A stretch of 64,000 bases of DNA from Lithospermum erythrorhizon. Its lineage: Eukaryota > Streptophyta > Magnoliopsida > Boraginales > Boraginaceae. Below the pieces are notes generated by a model. It worked only from the letters and a program-made list of their open reading frames with translations. It was not told where the DNA came from and did no database searches. Positions within the stretch are counted from its first letter, which is position 1. Each line of letters starts with the position of its first letter. Made by a program: the position numbers and the translations under genes. The stretch is taken from contig JADFUC010001653.1 of NCBI GenBank assembly GCA_019722365.1, positions 1 to 64,000 on the forward strand, in the 5' to 3' direction. Of this stretch, positions 34,407 to 46,800 are shown piece by piece.

Positions 34407-35337
34407 TAGACGCGGCAGGTCGAGGTTCGCACTGCCTCAAGCAAATTCCCGACTCGTTAGTCCATTTCGTGTTCGGCCCACTTTCTGCCGCCCACTTACT
34501 AATAAGTGGCAGTTGATTTTAGCAAAAAACGCTCATCCCGGCACACGCTCGCTACGCATGAATATCAATCAAGACACTGCTAGTGGTTCGTTAACGAAGG
34601 ACGCCAAGTAATAAACCGACCGCCCGCATTATGCTTTTAAGTTGGATTCACGCCGTTTTATTAAAGAACGTCCGTCAGTGAATCGACGCCGGTTGTACCG
34701 TCATATAACCGGACGCCCGTAACTAGTCTTTATTTAAACATTGGAGTAATATAGTTGTTATTAGCGGATCGCCTCGATCACACCGGATGTCTGCTCACAA
34801 AAAACTAGCCGTTTTTTTTCCTCCTATAAATAAAGAACCACTACATTATTTCATTCATCACATCAAATATCATCATTGGTTCATTTCTTTGCATAATATA
34901 TATCATTTTTGGTTGTTACTACTTCAATTATAAAAGTTCTATATGTTCAAATTGATGTGATTCTATCTATGAACAAATTATTTGATCAAGAGTTTCAAAT
35001 GAATTAGCATCATCATCTTCCCTCGTTTAAGTTGCAATGAATATTGATACAAGCATTCCATCCAATTACTTTTACTCTCAAATATCCAAGATATGATGTA
35101 GAAGCAAGAATTGGTGGTTCTTTGCTTTTTTATTTCTTTTTATGAATAAACTTGGTTTATTTTGCTCTATGGATAGGATATTTATGATTTTATTTTTATT
35201 TTTGCATGTGATGTTAAAACTGATCCCATGTTTGAAGTGCTTATGAATTTGTTGAATTTCGATTTAGATATTTGTGGTTTATTTTATGAATGTGCGTGGT
35301 TTATTTTTTATTTGCCATTAATGTAAATGGTGTGTGA
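34407..35337 (+). repeat. 0.9-kb TATA-containing repeat family, copy 2 (insertion)
   Basis: This is an insertion inside the DUF4283/CCHC ORF, flanked on both sides by CTATATT (34400-34406 and 35338-35344), a possible 7-bp target duplication. It matches 4841-5700 in reverse complement. The first 400 bp are GC-rich with GGACGCC and CGCCCGC motifs. A TATA box CCTATAAATAAAG lies at about 34828-34840, followed by an AT-rich leader and a GTGTGA end. It has no coding I recognise and no TG/CA ends. It may be a solo LTR of unusual type or an undescribed non-autonomous element. Confidence 0.6.
34828..34840 (+). promoter_or_regulatory. TATA box within 0.9-kb repeat
   Basis: TATAAATA lies just downstream of the GC-rich motif cluster and upstream of a CATCATCACATCAAAT-type leader. 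The same arrangement is found in the inverted copy at 5286-5300. Confidence 0.5.
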
Positions 35338-36296
35338 CTATATTCGGTAGACATTGTGAGGCCTATCCACTCGGATCGCTCTAGATATGAAAAAATCTGC
35401 AGAGTTTGTTATAGATGTCGTGGTACTGGACATAACAATACTAATTGTATTGTTCAAGAAACAAGAAACATGATCAATTACCGAAGCAGACTTAAGAATG
35501 CTATTTTCGATGTTAACCTACACTTCCATACCTCTAAGGATTTCCAGTTTACAACCCACAAATTGGGTGGTCTTGTGCGTATACTCAATGGAAAACGCAA
35601 TAAAGACTATCAGAGCACCAATTTGAACGACACGGATAATCTAATTAACCACCACTTCAGTTCTGACAGTTCTACCTCCAACAAACATAGAAACCCAATA
35701 ACACAAGCAACTATAGAAAGTAATTTGATACCATTTTTAATAACGAACGACAAATGTAAACCCACAGAGAACCCCAACCGATTCTTCACAAAATACCCAC
35801 CCAAATATACATATAAAAATTGTATCTTACCAATACCCTAATCCTAACCCAAACTTTAACCCTAACTCTAACCCAGATGACCAAATTTCCAACTTTATCC
35901 TCAACAATGATGACCCCTACAACCCATTCTTGGACCAAGCCACTGAACCTCAATCACCAACTGATACATATAACATATCGACATTCTACTTATCAAACCA
36001 CCATCCCTCGGTGGTGCCATTTGACCACTAAGCTTCTCTGAAGATAAAGGATACAACCCAAAACATGCAAACTTCCAACGACACAGAACCACTCATAGAA
36101 CAAGACCTTATAGACCGGTTGGGGAGCGTATCAGGTACAATGGATAGCCGATAGGTCATTCAGAACAATACCTACACCCGCCTACAAAATATAATGCAGA
36201 TGTAAAACGGAACGGGCTCTCACGAATTTTTTGACGACGACACTCATACCGCTGGCCTCCCTCACCCGCATTTGCCGCCTCATAGATAATAGGGAT

Positions 36297-36909
36297 CCTG
36301 TGCCTAAACACAAAATGGGGCCCCATTTTATTTAATGTTTTGATTAATTTTTTTACAGCCTATTAAATATATTTTATTTTAGTAATATTTTTTTTCAATA
36401 ATAATATAAAAAAGTAAAAAACCGTATAAACATAAAAATAAGTTTCATTTAAAATACTCTTCCGAACATTCATTTGACTTTTTTTTTTGCCAAAGAAAAG
36501 GATTCATTTAAAATGTATTACCTTATTATTGTGAAATGTGAACCCTAACGTTCCTTACAAATCTTATAATAATAGATTAATATATTGAATCAAGGATTAT
36601 CAAGAAGAGTAGGAGAAGTAAACTTATTAGGATTTTGAAATTATTCAATAATTGATTTGGGTATTTTATAATCCTATTTAACTAATAAGCAAATATATTT
36701 ATGACTAAATTGATATCTTTCAGTATTCCAACATTATTAATCACTAGACTAATAGATTGGTAATTGTTAAGTTAACGTTATTCCATATAGAAGTTATACG
36801 CAAATAATGAGTTTTCAATATATTGAACAATGTCACCAATTTTATCTAATAAGTTAAATAAAAAACAAGGACCCTTTTTTGAGATGGGGCCTCTGCAGGC
36901 ACACCACTT
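36297..36909. mobile_element. Possible hAT-like non-autonomous element
   Basis: The left terminal region reads CCTGTGCCTAAACACAAAAT, then GGGGCCCCATTTTA. The right region reversed reads GTGTGCCTGCAGAGGCCCCA, then TCTCAAAA. The ends are similar but imperfect, around an AT-rich non-coding core. Exact ends and target duplication were not resolved. A cysteine-rich minus-strand frame (36778-37170) overlaps its right end and is probably chance. Confidence 0.35.
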
Positions 36910-37549
36910 ACATGCTAAACAACGGTCTCCACCTACTGCACATACTAAACAACGGCCCTCTCTAATTGCTTCGACCAATGTATTCATACAAAGATATTTA
37001 AACTCAAAATCGGGGGCGTAATAATACCCCGAATAAAAAGGGAATTGATTCAGGGTCAATTTTGTAACAAACAAATAGAAAATCCTATTTGTATAGTACC
37101 TCGTAAAAAGTCTTTTTGTGTCGACTGAATTAATCATTTTTTGTTTCTCGAAAAGCGGATTATGTTTCAAGTAAAGAAATATGTCATGTTATACGAAGTC
37201 TATCTATCATAAGATAGACTTTAATGGTATCAGAACATAACCATCGGGGCGGCGCGACCTAAAAAGATTAAACATATTTGCCCAAATTTAGCAATTAAAA
37301 ATAAAGTTCATGGGCGGATATTTACTATTTCCAATTCTATTTCCATTTCTAATTGCAGATTAGCTCACGCTTTATCAACAGATGAATAGAGTTTCGATAT
37401 TATCTAATTATCCCGAATTCGTGAATCGTTAATTCACTACGGAAGAGGAGTACCGTCACTCATTTTGAAATCATCAAAAAATTTGTATCCATGGATTTCA
37501 TTGTCTTCACCACTTCTTATTCAATGATTAGGTCTTAATTCTACATGGA
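36910..37549. other. Unassigned sequence
   Basis: A small stem-loop AAGTCTATC / GATAGACTT lies at about 37196-37222, followed by a PBS-like TGGTATCAGAAC with no supporting LTR. Nothing else is recognisable. Confidence 0.3.
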
Positions 37550-38210
37550 ATATCCTCAAGACAATCCGAAAAGTTAGTATGTCGAGAATATCGATTCGAA
37601 AGAAATACAACTTGCAGAGCAAATGATACCCTTACATGATAATCAATTATGGGATTATGTTACAAGACAATCTTCAACAACCTCAGTGGAAACATCAATT
37701 GAAATCTCACACAAGTTTGCTTCAATTTCTCTGCTCACAAGTGATCATTACCAATGTACACTATCCATCCTTGAAGGAAATAGGCAAGGCAACCAATCAA
37801 TGGTACTAAACATGGAAACCAAGTCTACCAACCTGGGCCTCATAAGAATCTAAACTTCACACAATCTCCAAGAAATTCAGCAAATGCTGAATCAACCCAT
37901 TGATTTCAATTTCCCATCCGAGCCAATCAAGCCAAAGTTCAAAGCTTTAACACCAATAATCCTCTACCTCGATGTCAATAGAACCACAACTTTTGAAGTT
38001 AGCGACCCTCAAATCGATGATAATGCTAATCTCTTAGGCAAAAAGAGGAAAATATATAAGAGACTTCATAGCCATTTATCTCGATAACTCGTAATCCCTA
38101 ACAAAAAGATCTATATTCAGAAGATTCCAAAGGACACGTGACGAAGAATGCATTTAGTCCGATTCAAGTATCACAAGCATCTGTGCATTGGAGACTACTA
38201 GGTTTAGGTC
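37550..38210 (+). pseudogene. Probable LINE-like ORF1 C-terminal remnant
   Basis: Two plus-strand frames (37623-37853 and 37884-38087) are coding-like. They include LNQPIDFNFPSEPIKPKF, EVSDPQIDDNANLLGKKRK and a basic end. Basic KKRK-type tails precede the endonuclease in plant LINEs. A short WRLLGLG near 38188 may echo the W-x-GLG start of ORF2. Linkage to the DUF4283/CCHC ORF upstream is inferred from position and strand only. Confidence 0.35.
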
Positions 38211-39589
38211 TAATGCGGTTCATAAATGACACACTATCGTAATTTATATTCAAACAATTCAATACAATATTTACATTAAAAAAACTATTAATATGCTCTG
38301 CTTCTTGGGGGTCAACTCTGGGTCTAGAATTACTCGTCATAAAAAAAAATCACCATACTTGGTCGCTATAACAAACGTCATGTCCACTGATATAAATAAA
38401 GCAGCTCTATCGCCAATATCTAAGCCCACGTAATACGGTAGATAATAACGAAAGTTCTTTGTCTCCTTCTCGAGGCCGACACGTGTTACCAAGGACCTTT
38501 ATATTCTCTTATAAATACCATTCATTTATTCCTTTCATGTAACGTTTTTCTTACACATAAACACTAAGTCTAATCTTCTCTGATAAATTCTAACTTTATC
38601 ATCGAATGATCATGACGACTTCGTCGCGACTCCAAAATTCTGAGTTAATATCGAGACCTCGAGCAACATGGAATCCAAGATATCTAACAAACCAGGGTCA
38701 CACTGGGAGCTCAGAGCGGATTGGCGGTGGCTCAGGACGCGACCATACCGACTCGCTAACTCTTCCAAAAAAGCGTCAATCAAAGCCCCTCGCACAAGAC
38801 TTCGAAAGCGGGGCTTAGGCCGACATTTTAGATCCTCACCCAACAAAGTCGAACTAAGGAAAACGGACGCTGGTGAGAAAGAGACTCGCCTAATCCAAGA
38901 AGCCGCCACCAAAATCGGCCACACCGGCGCTGCCTAGGAACTTGCATCCCCTTCATCGCACTACGCGAAATGTTCACAAACATTCTGAGCGACACCGCCA
39001 AGTGACACCTGCAAATCGTGCTGTCCATATTAACCATTGTCGCCCGACAATGAATCTAATACGCACTATGCCCTCGAAGCGTAGACCATACCAAGTACAT
39101 GTCGACAATGCATATTCCGACAACTCACACAACCGAGAGATCGAACTATCGATCCGGTTATGATTTAACCCTGCATTAAAGATCCCAAAGGTCCCCTATT
39201 GGGGTGGAAAACCGACGAGGCGACAGTGGAAAATGGGTCGTGAGTTATGAAAGGTCCCTCTCAGCGAGCACCTTCCATCCGCCAGACAGCTGCACAAGCC
39301 AAGACCCGCTGCCAAGCTTTCCTTGCCTGGGGACGTGATGGGAAATAAGAAGAATGCCGAAGCATAAAACATAGTTGGATGAACTAAGATTATCGCTCAA
39401 AGGCATCGCCTCGTCGAGGAACAAGCATACGCACTGATGCCATTTTCTAGTCGACAGAACGCCGCCATGCCTGTGGATTCGTATTTTCCAAATTCAAACT
39501 TTCACGGATGGAGAATTCGGGCAATCATCTTAAATCTTTTGATTTCCAACTATCTTTCATGAAATACGACGAGGCATACTAAAGGTATT

Positions 39590-40545
39590 CCAAGCAAATT
39601 GTCAGACAAAGCCATGGTTTCACAAGTTGCCATCCCATCTCCATCAATCGCCGCGCATATACGATCTGCTCACGGACAATGCTTCGAGGCTTCCATAGCG
39701 GCCGATGCAGACGGTAGAACCTCTACGGAAATACAACAAAAACCGGGGGAGACGTTGAGAAGTTTCGCCACCAGATTTGAAGAGCATGGGCCACCAATAT
39801 CCCGACACCAACTTAAAAAGTGACAATGATCTCTTTACCTTTTTCACCTGACAAGATACGGCCCTCCTCAAGAGAAATTAACGCTGGGAACCACCTAACA
39901 AATTTAAAATTAGTTATCTAAAACTTGTCATTCAATATATCAAGTTAAGAGCGGTTTCTTTCTCGAGGAATACTATTTAAAGGGAGGGGGTCGGGCGGAA
40001 GCATTTAACTACATAAAAAAAATCTCCAAAAGGACTCGAAGCCAGGACGCTTCCAAAATCCTGCGAGGTGAAACTTTCGACGATAAAAGATACTTCCTAG
40101 ACTTCAATAAAATAAAATCCTCCGAATCGGGAGTGGACTATAGTTAAGTAATTACCACAAAGATCATGGCCACGACACCGAATTTAATGTCGCATCACAA
40201 AGCGTATATCGAAAAATTAATCTCGCCGAGGTACCGGTGGAGTTTCAGGAAAATGTACTACGGCAGCCTCGCAAAGAAAGAGAAAGTGACGCCTCGGCGC
40301 GACGTCCGCATTAAAGATCGCGATAATACCCCTCGCATATCAGAAGTGGCGTATTAATTACTGGAGGTATACGGAAAGTGGGACACTCTCTAACACTGAA
40401 GAAAGCATGCGAGTCACGCCTCGCTGCTCCGGTGTGACTAAGCGAAGAAGGTCTCGGGCCGTGGAAGAAGAGGTGGCCTGTATACATATTTAATAGCATA
40501 TGAAGCCACGCCTTTCATGGTGAGTCATACCCTTTTAATCGACAA
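39590..40545 (+). pseudogene. Degenerate Ty3/gypsy gag
   Basis: The core EIQQKPGETLRSFATRFEEH is at 39719-39787 and matches the retrotransposon gag pattern Q-x-x-GE-x-LR-x-(F/Y)-x-x-RF. In other frames, YHKDHGHDTE-like residues at 40151-40185 and a KHASH motif near 40400 are recognisable. These correspond to the C-terminal part of gag in Tat-type gypsy elements. The order is correct but several frameshifts and stops intervene. Confidence 0.75.
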
Positions 40546-40686
40546 ATTTGTGTTTTCTATTGTCAACACCGCAAGAAAGTTTTAAAGATATTTTCAATAA
40601 TACGCCATCAAAGTAAATTTGTGTTTTCTATTGTCATCACCGCAAAGAAGCTCAAGGCATATTTTGAATCGCATCCCATCAAAGTA
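40545..40686 (+). repeat. Tandem duplication, about 71-bp unit
   Basis: AATTTGTGTTTTCTATTGTC starts both copies (40545 and 40617), and both end CCCATCAAAGTA or GCCATCAAAGTA. It lies between the gag remnant and gene 2, in the putative promoter. Confidence 0.75.
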
Positions 40687-40858
40687 CGACGGTCAACCCA
40701 TTAAGACATTTATTATCATTTCATTCTCTTTAACATCAAGCCGACGCGACTTAAGTCACTGCCAAATAATCCACGCATTAAATTATCCACCTATTTTCTT
40801 AAAAAATTCCCCTAAAAATACTCAATTTACAACAAAATTAATCCATTCCCCATTATAA

Positions 40859-43800
40859 ATGTCCAAATCACCATTTCATGTTCGCCACAACACCACCGAA
40901 ATGGAAATGAGTGACAACGATAGAAGCAGCAGCGAACTCCGAGCACTCGATTGCAATTTGTCAGCTTTATGTGAACACATTCAAATCCAAGGATTCAATA
41001 ATGGAGCATTCTCTGACGTCATCGTCCACGCTATGGGCTCCCATTATTCCCTCCATCGCCTCCTTCTCTCTCGCAGCTCTTATTTCAGGTCTTATTATTC
41101 CTTTTAATTCACGTTTTCGTTTTTCCACATTAAGTTAAGTTGGGTCCGTACTAAAACCAATTGTATTCTATCGAGAAACAGAACTGACTAATCGTATTCT
41201 AAGTTGGGTCCGTACTAAAACCAATCGTATTCCCTTCCCTGCCCCAATTGTGGACGAAATCGAAATTCTGATACCAAGTCAAAAGTCATAGTTTGCTTTT
41301 GCATATTCAATGTGGACGAGTCTTCCAATAATAAATTACTCCCTTCATCCCATAAAAGATCGTCTACTTTTACTTTATTTAAAAAAGATTGTCCAGTTTG
41401 TTTATCAATTGTTGGTATTAACAAAATTTGCAGCCTTAATTGATATACATAATTTGATTAGAATCAAAATTAGCATGTTAATAATTAAATAAGTTGAAAT
41501 GCTATGTTTTGATACTTTTTTATCGGGTATTATGCAACATATACAAATATATTTGAGTTCAAATTTAAAAAGTCAATAATCAAAATTCAAAACTAATTAG
41601 ATGATCTTTTTGAAATGAAAGGAATCAAAATTCAAAATTAATTAGATGATCTTTTTGAAATGAAAGGAGTATTTTGTTATTTAGCTTTTAGCTTATTAGT
41701 GAATGAATCTTTTAATTTTTTGTACATTTTATTAATATATTTCAAACATTATATAATTAGTGTAGAAAGTTTTGACAGACATTATTAGGCGAATTATATG
41801 TTTTCGCGCATCGATAATTGGGGTAGTAATTCAGTGTTTCAGCTGAACTGCTGTGGACACATAAGGGACCGTGTAAGAGCCGCTTTTATAATTCAGTAGT
41901 AGGGGAATTGGTAGTCAAATTAGAAATCCGTTCTTCTAGTTATTTACACAAGAAGATATGAAAAGTTTAAATTGATATGGACTATCTTGATTGATGCTTT
42001 CTGAATTTTACTAGTTTCTTAAGTTGTAAGAATTGCCTTCCCTTTCCATTATCTATTAAGATTAGCTGGGTTGAAACCGTTTGATTATATATTCATGTAC
42101 CAGGGCCTATGTCATGTGCATTCTCTCATGTTTTACTCATTTATCTATCGTCTAATGTGTGTGGCTGTCTGCAGGAATATGCTCCAGGGGCCTTGGAGAG
42201 AAGCTAATGCTCCAATATTGACCTTGCACATTGATGACGACAATGTAAATGGCGAGGCAATTGAAATAGCTTTGGCTTATCTTTATGGTCATCATCCAAA
42301 ACTCAATGACAATAATGCTTTCCGTGTCCTTGCTGCTGCTTCTTTTCTGGATCTTCAGGTAGCTTCTGGTTACCTTGCTCATACTTTTGAGTTTTTTTTT
42401 TATTAAAGATCATTTGCTAATTCATCAGAAATACTGATAAGAGTGCAAGAAATGCTGGTTATTGGTTCAAAGTTAAGAGTACCAAGAAATGCTGTCTGTT
42501 TCCTTCTGCGTTCCTGATATATATCTCAGTATCATGTACTTAGTGATTGTATCAGTCTACCTTAACAAGTTACGTTAGTCGAGATATACGACTTGTCTCT
42601 CATTTGTCCCTGCTATAAATATTTTAGCTATTCCTTTTTTTTTTTGGTAGACTAACTTTTATTAATCAGATTCTACTTCACATTTTCTTCTGGTTCTGAT
42701 TAATCAAATTTTTGGTGTAACCTCGTATTGTTCACATGTTTGATGCAGGATTTGTGTGATATGCACAGATTTCATAATTTCTGAGTTGTGGACTTCAAAC
42801 TTCTTAGGATACCAGGTTTGAGGCTGGTCATTTCTAGAGATGCTGCATCTTAGTTATCTGAAATTGAAAAGCGGAGCTCTATTATTTTCTGTAACTAAAG
42901 GTATTACTTCTGATTTAGATGTTTGCGGAGAGTCAAGATTATGGTAAACATGGAGAACGTGTCAGAAGTGCTTGCTGGGGCTACCTATGTCAAAGTGGTG
43001 CAGTGGAGTTGAAAGAGGTGAGCCTTCAAAAAGACACTGCTGTGAACTTAAGAATACTATTTTTCTGTTAATTTTTCTTGTAAATATGAAGTGCCTCGTT
43101 TAAATTTATCTGAAAGTACTTCTTTAATATCACATTTTCAGTTTACCATCACAAACTCTGTGAACCATGTTCCGTGTTCTTTTCTTCTGCCTTAAAACTT
43201 GAGTATTCTTGTGGCAATGTTTGTTCCAAGGGATGGCCACCAGAAATTCAACAGCTGTATATTTTGCAAGTTGAGTGAGTAGAAAGCTCTCGTTTACTGA
43301 AGCAAAAGGCTGAACCATAGTCACAAGATTTGGTCATACTCAACATCTAGCGAACTCCGAATGGGTACAGTTGCCTGAATTGGGACCCTATTCGGTCTTG
43401 GGACGGTGAATCATATCCATCCGCACCAGGGAAGAAATAACAAAGATGAAAGAGAAACATAGTTCATTTGAGGGATAAAACATGGCGCTATAGCTCTTTG
43501 TGGTGGTAGTGGTGGGAAGACTATTGAGTTGTATTAACAGCAAGAGAAAGGGACATTGATTTTATGATGTTGGGTAACATCAGAGCCTAGGAAAAAGCAA
43601 GATTGATTTGTTTTTGCTAATTTTTCTACCACGATTTTTCTTTTTGACCTCTTACTAGAACTATTTTAAGCAATCAACTAACACTGTAACTGCCAAGTGG
43701 CAACCAACAGTTGGTTGGGTATTCTTGTCAAGACAATATGATGTTGATATGCTCTTAGCATCTTAGCTTACATAGAATAAGGAGTAATGCATTATAAATG

Positions 43801-46800
43801 GTTTAAGGAATATTGCTGGAAGGTGCATCTAACCATATAATTTCTATAAATATAATAATACATATTTGTATATATCAGAATATGTCTGTGTAATATCAAG
43901 TTGGAACTTTTTTCTATTCTATTATTTCATACGATATCAAAGATTTTATTAAATTAGTTTATTTCTTCAATTTAACTTGTTCATCCAGATTCCAGACATG
44001 TTGATTTTGTTTATTTTTTGACAATCAATTTTTTTCTTGATGTCATCATGTTTTGCTGGAATCGTTACTGTCTTGTTAGTTGCATATATCTAATCAATCT
44101 TCTCTACCAAATATAATCCTGGCATATGTATTTTAGGATCTCAGTTCTATTTTGATTTTTTTAATTCCCCATCTTTTATTACGCTATGATGGTGTCCAGG
44201 TCATGTGGATTGTGGAGTCAAAGACTTTATATGTTGGTGTTTGTTAATTCCCCATTTGTTATTATGCTTCTTATCTATTGTGAAGTAGTTGGTAGTTGTT
44301 TCCCTTTATCTTGGGTCAATTCGGAAATAACTTCTTTGTTATCACAGGGGCCCTACCCTGATTAGGAGGGAGCCTCTTTAGAGATATCGGGGCATATTGT
44401 ATGTTGTATGATGTATGTATGTGAATACCCTACCAAGGACGTTCTAACTAAGCTAATCGATGTCAGGTGCTTCCAAAACTTTCCTCCCAGACTTTGCTTG
44501 CCTTGTTGACCTCTGATGAATTATGGGTGCCTAGTGAAGAAAAAAGGTAAAAGATACCAAGTTGTTTTTTCGTTTTTTTTTTCTTTTTTAAGTTAGGGGT
44601 TCGAACTCTAGTATTTGGCTTATCTGGTGTCTTCTTTTGAATGAAAAGGTTTGAACTAGCTTTGTACAGTCTCCTTTCAAAAGATACTATTTCTGATGGC
44701 GAACATGATGATCAGAAAATTTCTAGTTCTGAAATGGAAATGAACTCTCAACATGATGCTACTAATGGAAAGGGACAAAATATGGCTGATGAAGGGCCTA
44801 GCAAAAAGCTTGAGGCAGTATTAGGTCATGGGACTTCGAAAGTCGAAACCGGTAGCTCTGACTTGGCACATAATAGGTCGCAAAAATATACAGATGATTC
44901 TGTTGATTCCATTGCTTATGAGTTGAACTGCAGAGAAAATTCGCTGGATGCAGTATGTTCTCAGTCAAACCTGGGATCAGAATACGGTTGCAACATTGGA
45001 CAAACTTCATCAATTAAACCATTTTCCTGTTCAAGTGAAATTCAAAACATGAGTTCTCACAGGGTTGGTGCAAGTACTTTGGGGGGAAATATTTTGCCTG
45101 TGGAAGGGCCATCTCAAGAAGATGCTTACCATCAATTGAATAATTACAGCTGGTTACCTGGTGAGCATGGGCATTGTGTATCTATGAGTTCTTCCAGGGA
45201 TGTGCTCATGTCCAATGAATGGGGAAGCTGTAGTATGCCGTCTCTATCATGGGGTGGAAGAGTTGTATGTCATAGGGACGTGAAGGCTAGCCTAAAAGGG
45301 CTAATGAGGATGAACAAAGATGATCATGATACCTTTATCAACATATTTGAAGCGGGCTCTCTTTTATATTGTAACATGTCTTTTGAGTCCCTTCTAAATG
45401 TGAGAAATCAGCTTGAGGAGATGGGGTTTCCCTGTAAAGCTGTTAATGATGGGCTATGGCTGCAGGTTCGGAAGTAAGACCTTAAGTGTTCTTCTCTTAA
45501 TTAAATTGCATCATAAATCTTTATAGTGCATATGCATCTAATAAAGGCTAGATGTTCTTTTCCCTTGTAGTAATTTCAGCATAAGGAGTTCACTGAACAT
45601 TTAGGTAGAATTACACGTACTGGTCCGTGTGAATATAAATGCATCCATATATTTCAACCGAATAAATTTTGTTAACTTTCTCTCGGTCGATTGCCTTTCC
45701 TAGGATAATTCTGTAAATTAAGAAAAAATATATATTCCTGTGAATTGGTTTAGAGGAGTCTTGTGCAGTGATTGAACTCATTGAAGATCCTGCATGGAAG
45801 TCTACAATTCATACCTCTTCAATCATCTCTATACTGTTGTTTGGATGGCAAGCAATCTTGGTTACTATAATAACCTTGCAAAGTTGTGACTTGGTCCCGA
45901 CTCCCGAAACTCTTCTTAGTCCAAGATTGTCATGTGCTAGTAAAATGTGTGCCTGCAGGGTCATGTACAGTGAGGACGTGTCTCTCCTACTTCATCATCT
46001 TTTTCCCCCTGGGGCAATAGCAGTAGAATCCCCAGCAACATTTACTTGTCATAATAGATTAGCCACTGCACCTCCTTTAGTTAGTGCTTGTATAAGCTGT
46101 CTCCTAACGGCTCTAAACTCTCCAGTGTAACGCCCTTACTTATAAGTAGCACGTTTTTTAATTATTTTTTGTTTTCCTTAGATTAAATAACAAGTTTTAT
46201 GCATGTCTAACAGATGCTTTTAAGCCAGCGGGTGCAAGAGATTGGTGCCTATACGTGTCCAAATTGTCGTCTTGTAAATATGTCATGTGCTTGCAAGTCC
46301 TTTGGATATTCACGTGGAATTTCATCTAATGGAAGTTATGTGCAAGACCGTGATCGAAATAATCCATCTGATGACTATGGAAACGTCTACATTGCTAATC
46401 CTTCCCAAGGGGAAGGAAATGGCCTCTTTAGACCTGTGCGTGTTCATGTTAGGGGTGCGAATGATGGACTAGCCGAAGTTGGAAGAGGGAACACATTTGT
46501 GCCTTCAGCTGCTTGGCCTCCAACCCGATTTGTCTACTCTCGTGTACCGATAGGTATGGGCAACCGCAATACTCAGCAGTACCCTGGTAGTGATGATGTG
46601 GATAATAGAACCGAGCACAATGTCGACCTGGCTGGCGATGGATTAACAGCCTTAGTGGGTCTAAGCCAGGGAGGAAGAGTTGTTGCTAGTGGTCAATCTG
46701 AGCAGTCAGAACAAGCATATGAGGCTGATCTCCGAAACAGAATGGTGGGCTGCTCAATTACTGGGACAAGTTCCAGAGGTGTTCCTGTGCAAATGCTAGA

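Larger units (their letters stand above)
34082..36150 (+). pseudogene. LINE-like ORF1 remnant: DUF4283 and CCHC knuckle
   Basis: At 34085-34400 the translation has VMAEGPLNMHATLLVLDY, VQIHLIPNEYFDHVN and LGDVQNVEW, the typical DUF4283 pattern, with in-frame TAG and TGA. After a 0.9-kb insertion (34407-35337) coding resumes with IHSDRSRYEKICRVCYRC, giving a zinc knuckle CX2CX4HX4C (C-YR-C-RGTG-H-NNTN-C). An Asn/Pro-rich region follows in another frame at about 35828-36030. DUF4283 with zf-CCHC is characteristic of plant LINE ORF1 and related gag-like proteins that bind nucleic acid. Further frameshifts are present. Confidence 0.72.
38280..40690 (+). mobile_element. Truncated Ty3/gypsy element (LTR and gag)
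   Basis: An LTR-like region with TATAAATACC (about 38513) and a U5-like ACTTTATCATCGAATGATCATG (38593 on) is followed by a leader and a gag remnant. The element stops before protease, about 170 bp upstream of gene 2, and no 3' LTR was seen. Confidence 0.6.

Noticed and set aside
35828..35880. CCCTAA/CCTAACCC telomere-like repeat
   Set aside because: The irregular CCTAAC units are codons of an Asn-Pro repeat in the frame of the CCHC protein, which continues open to about 36030; spacing is not a true hexamer array.
36778..37170. 130-codon cysteine-rich minus-strand frame
   Set aside because: It overlaps the right end of a hAT-like element; cysteines come from the GC-rich terminal repeat and no family is recognised.
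37223..37234. TGGTATCAGAAC as a retrotransposon primer-binding site
   Set aside because: It matches a tRNA-Met PBS, but no LTR ends immediately upstream and no polyprotein follows; left only as a note.
45475..45480. Alternative donor GTAAGA for exon 6 of gene 2
   Set aside because: It is a stronger-looking site, but its use would put a stop codon two residues into exon 7; the donor after 45465 keeps the frame.
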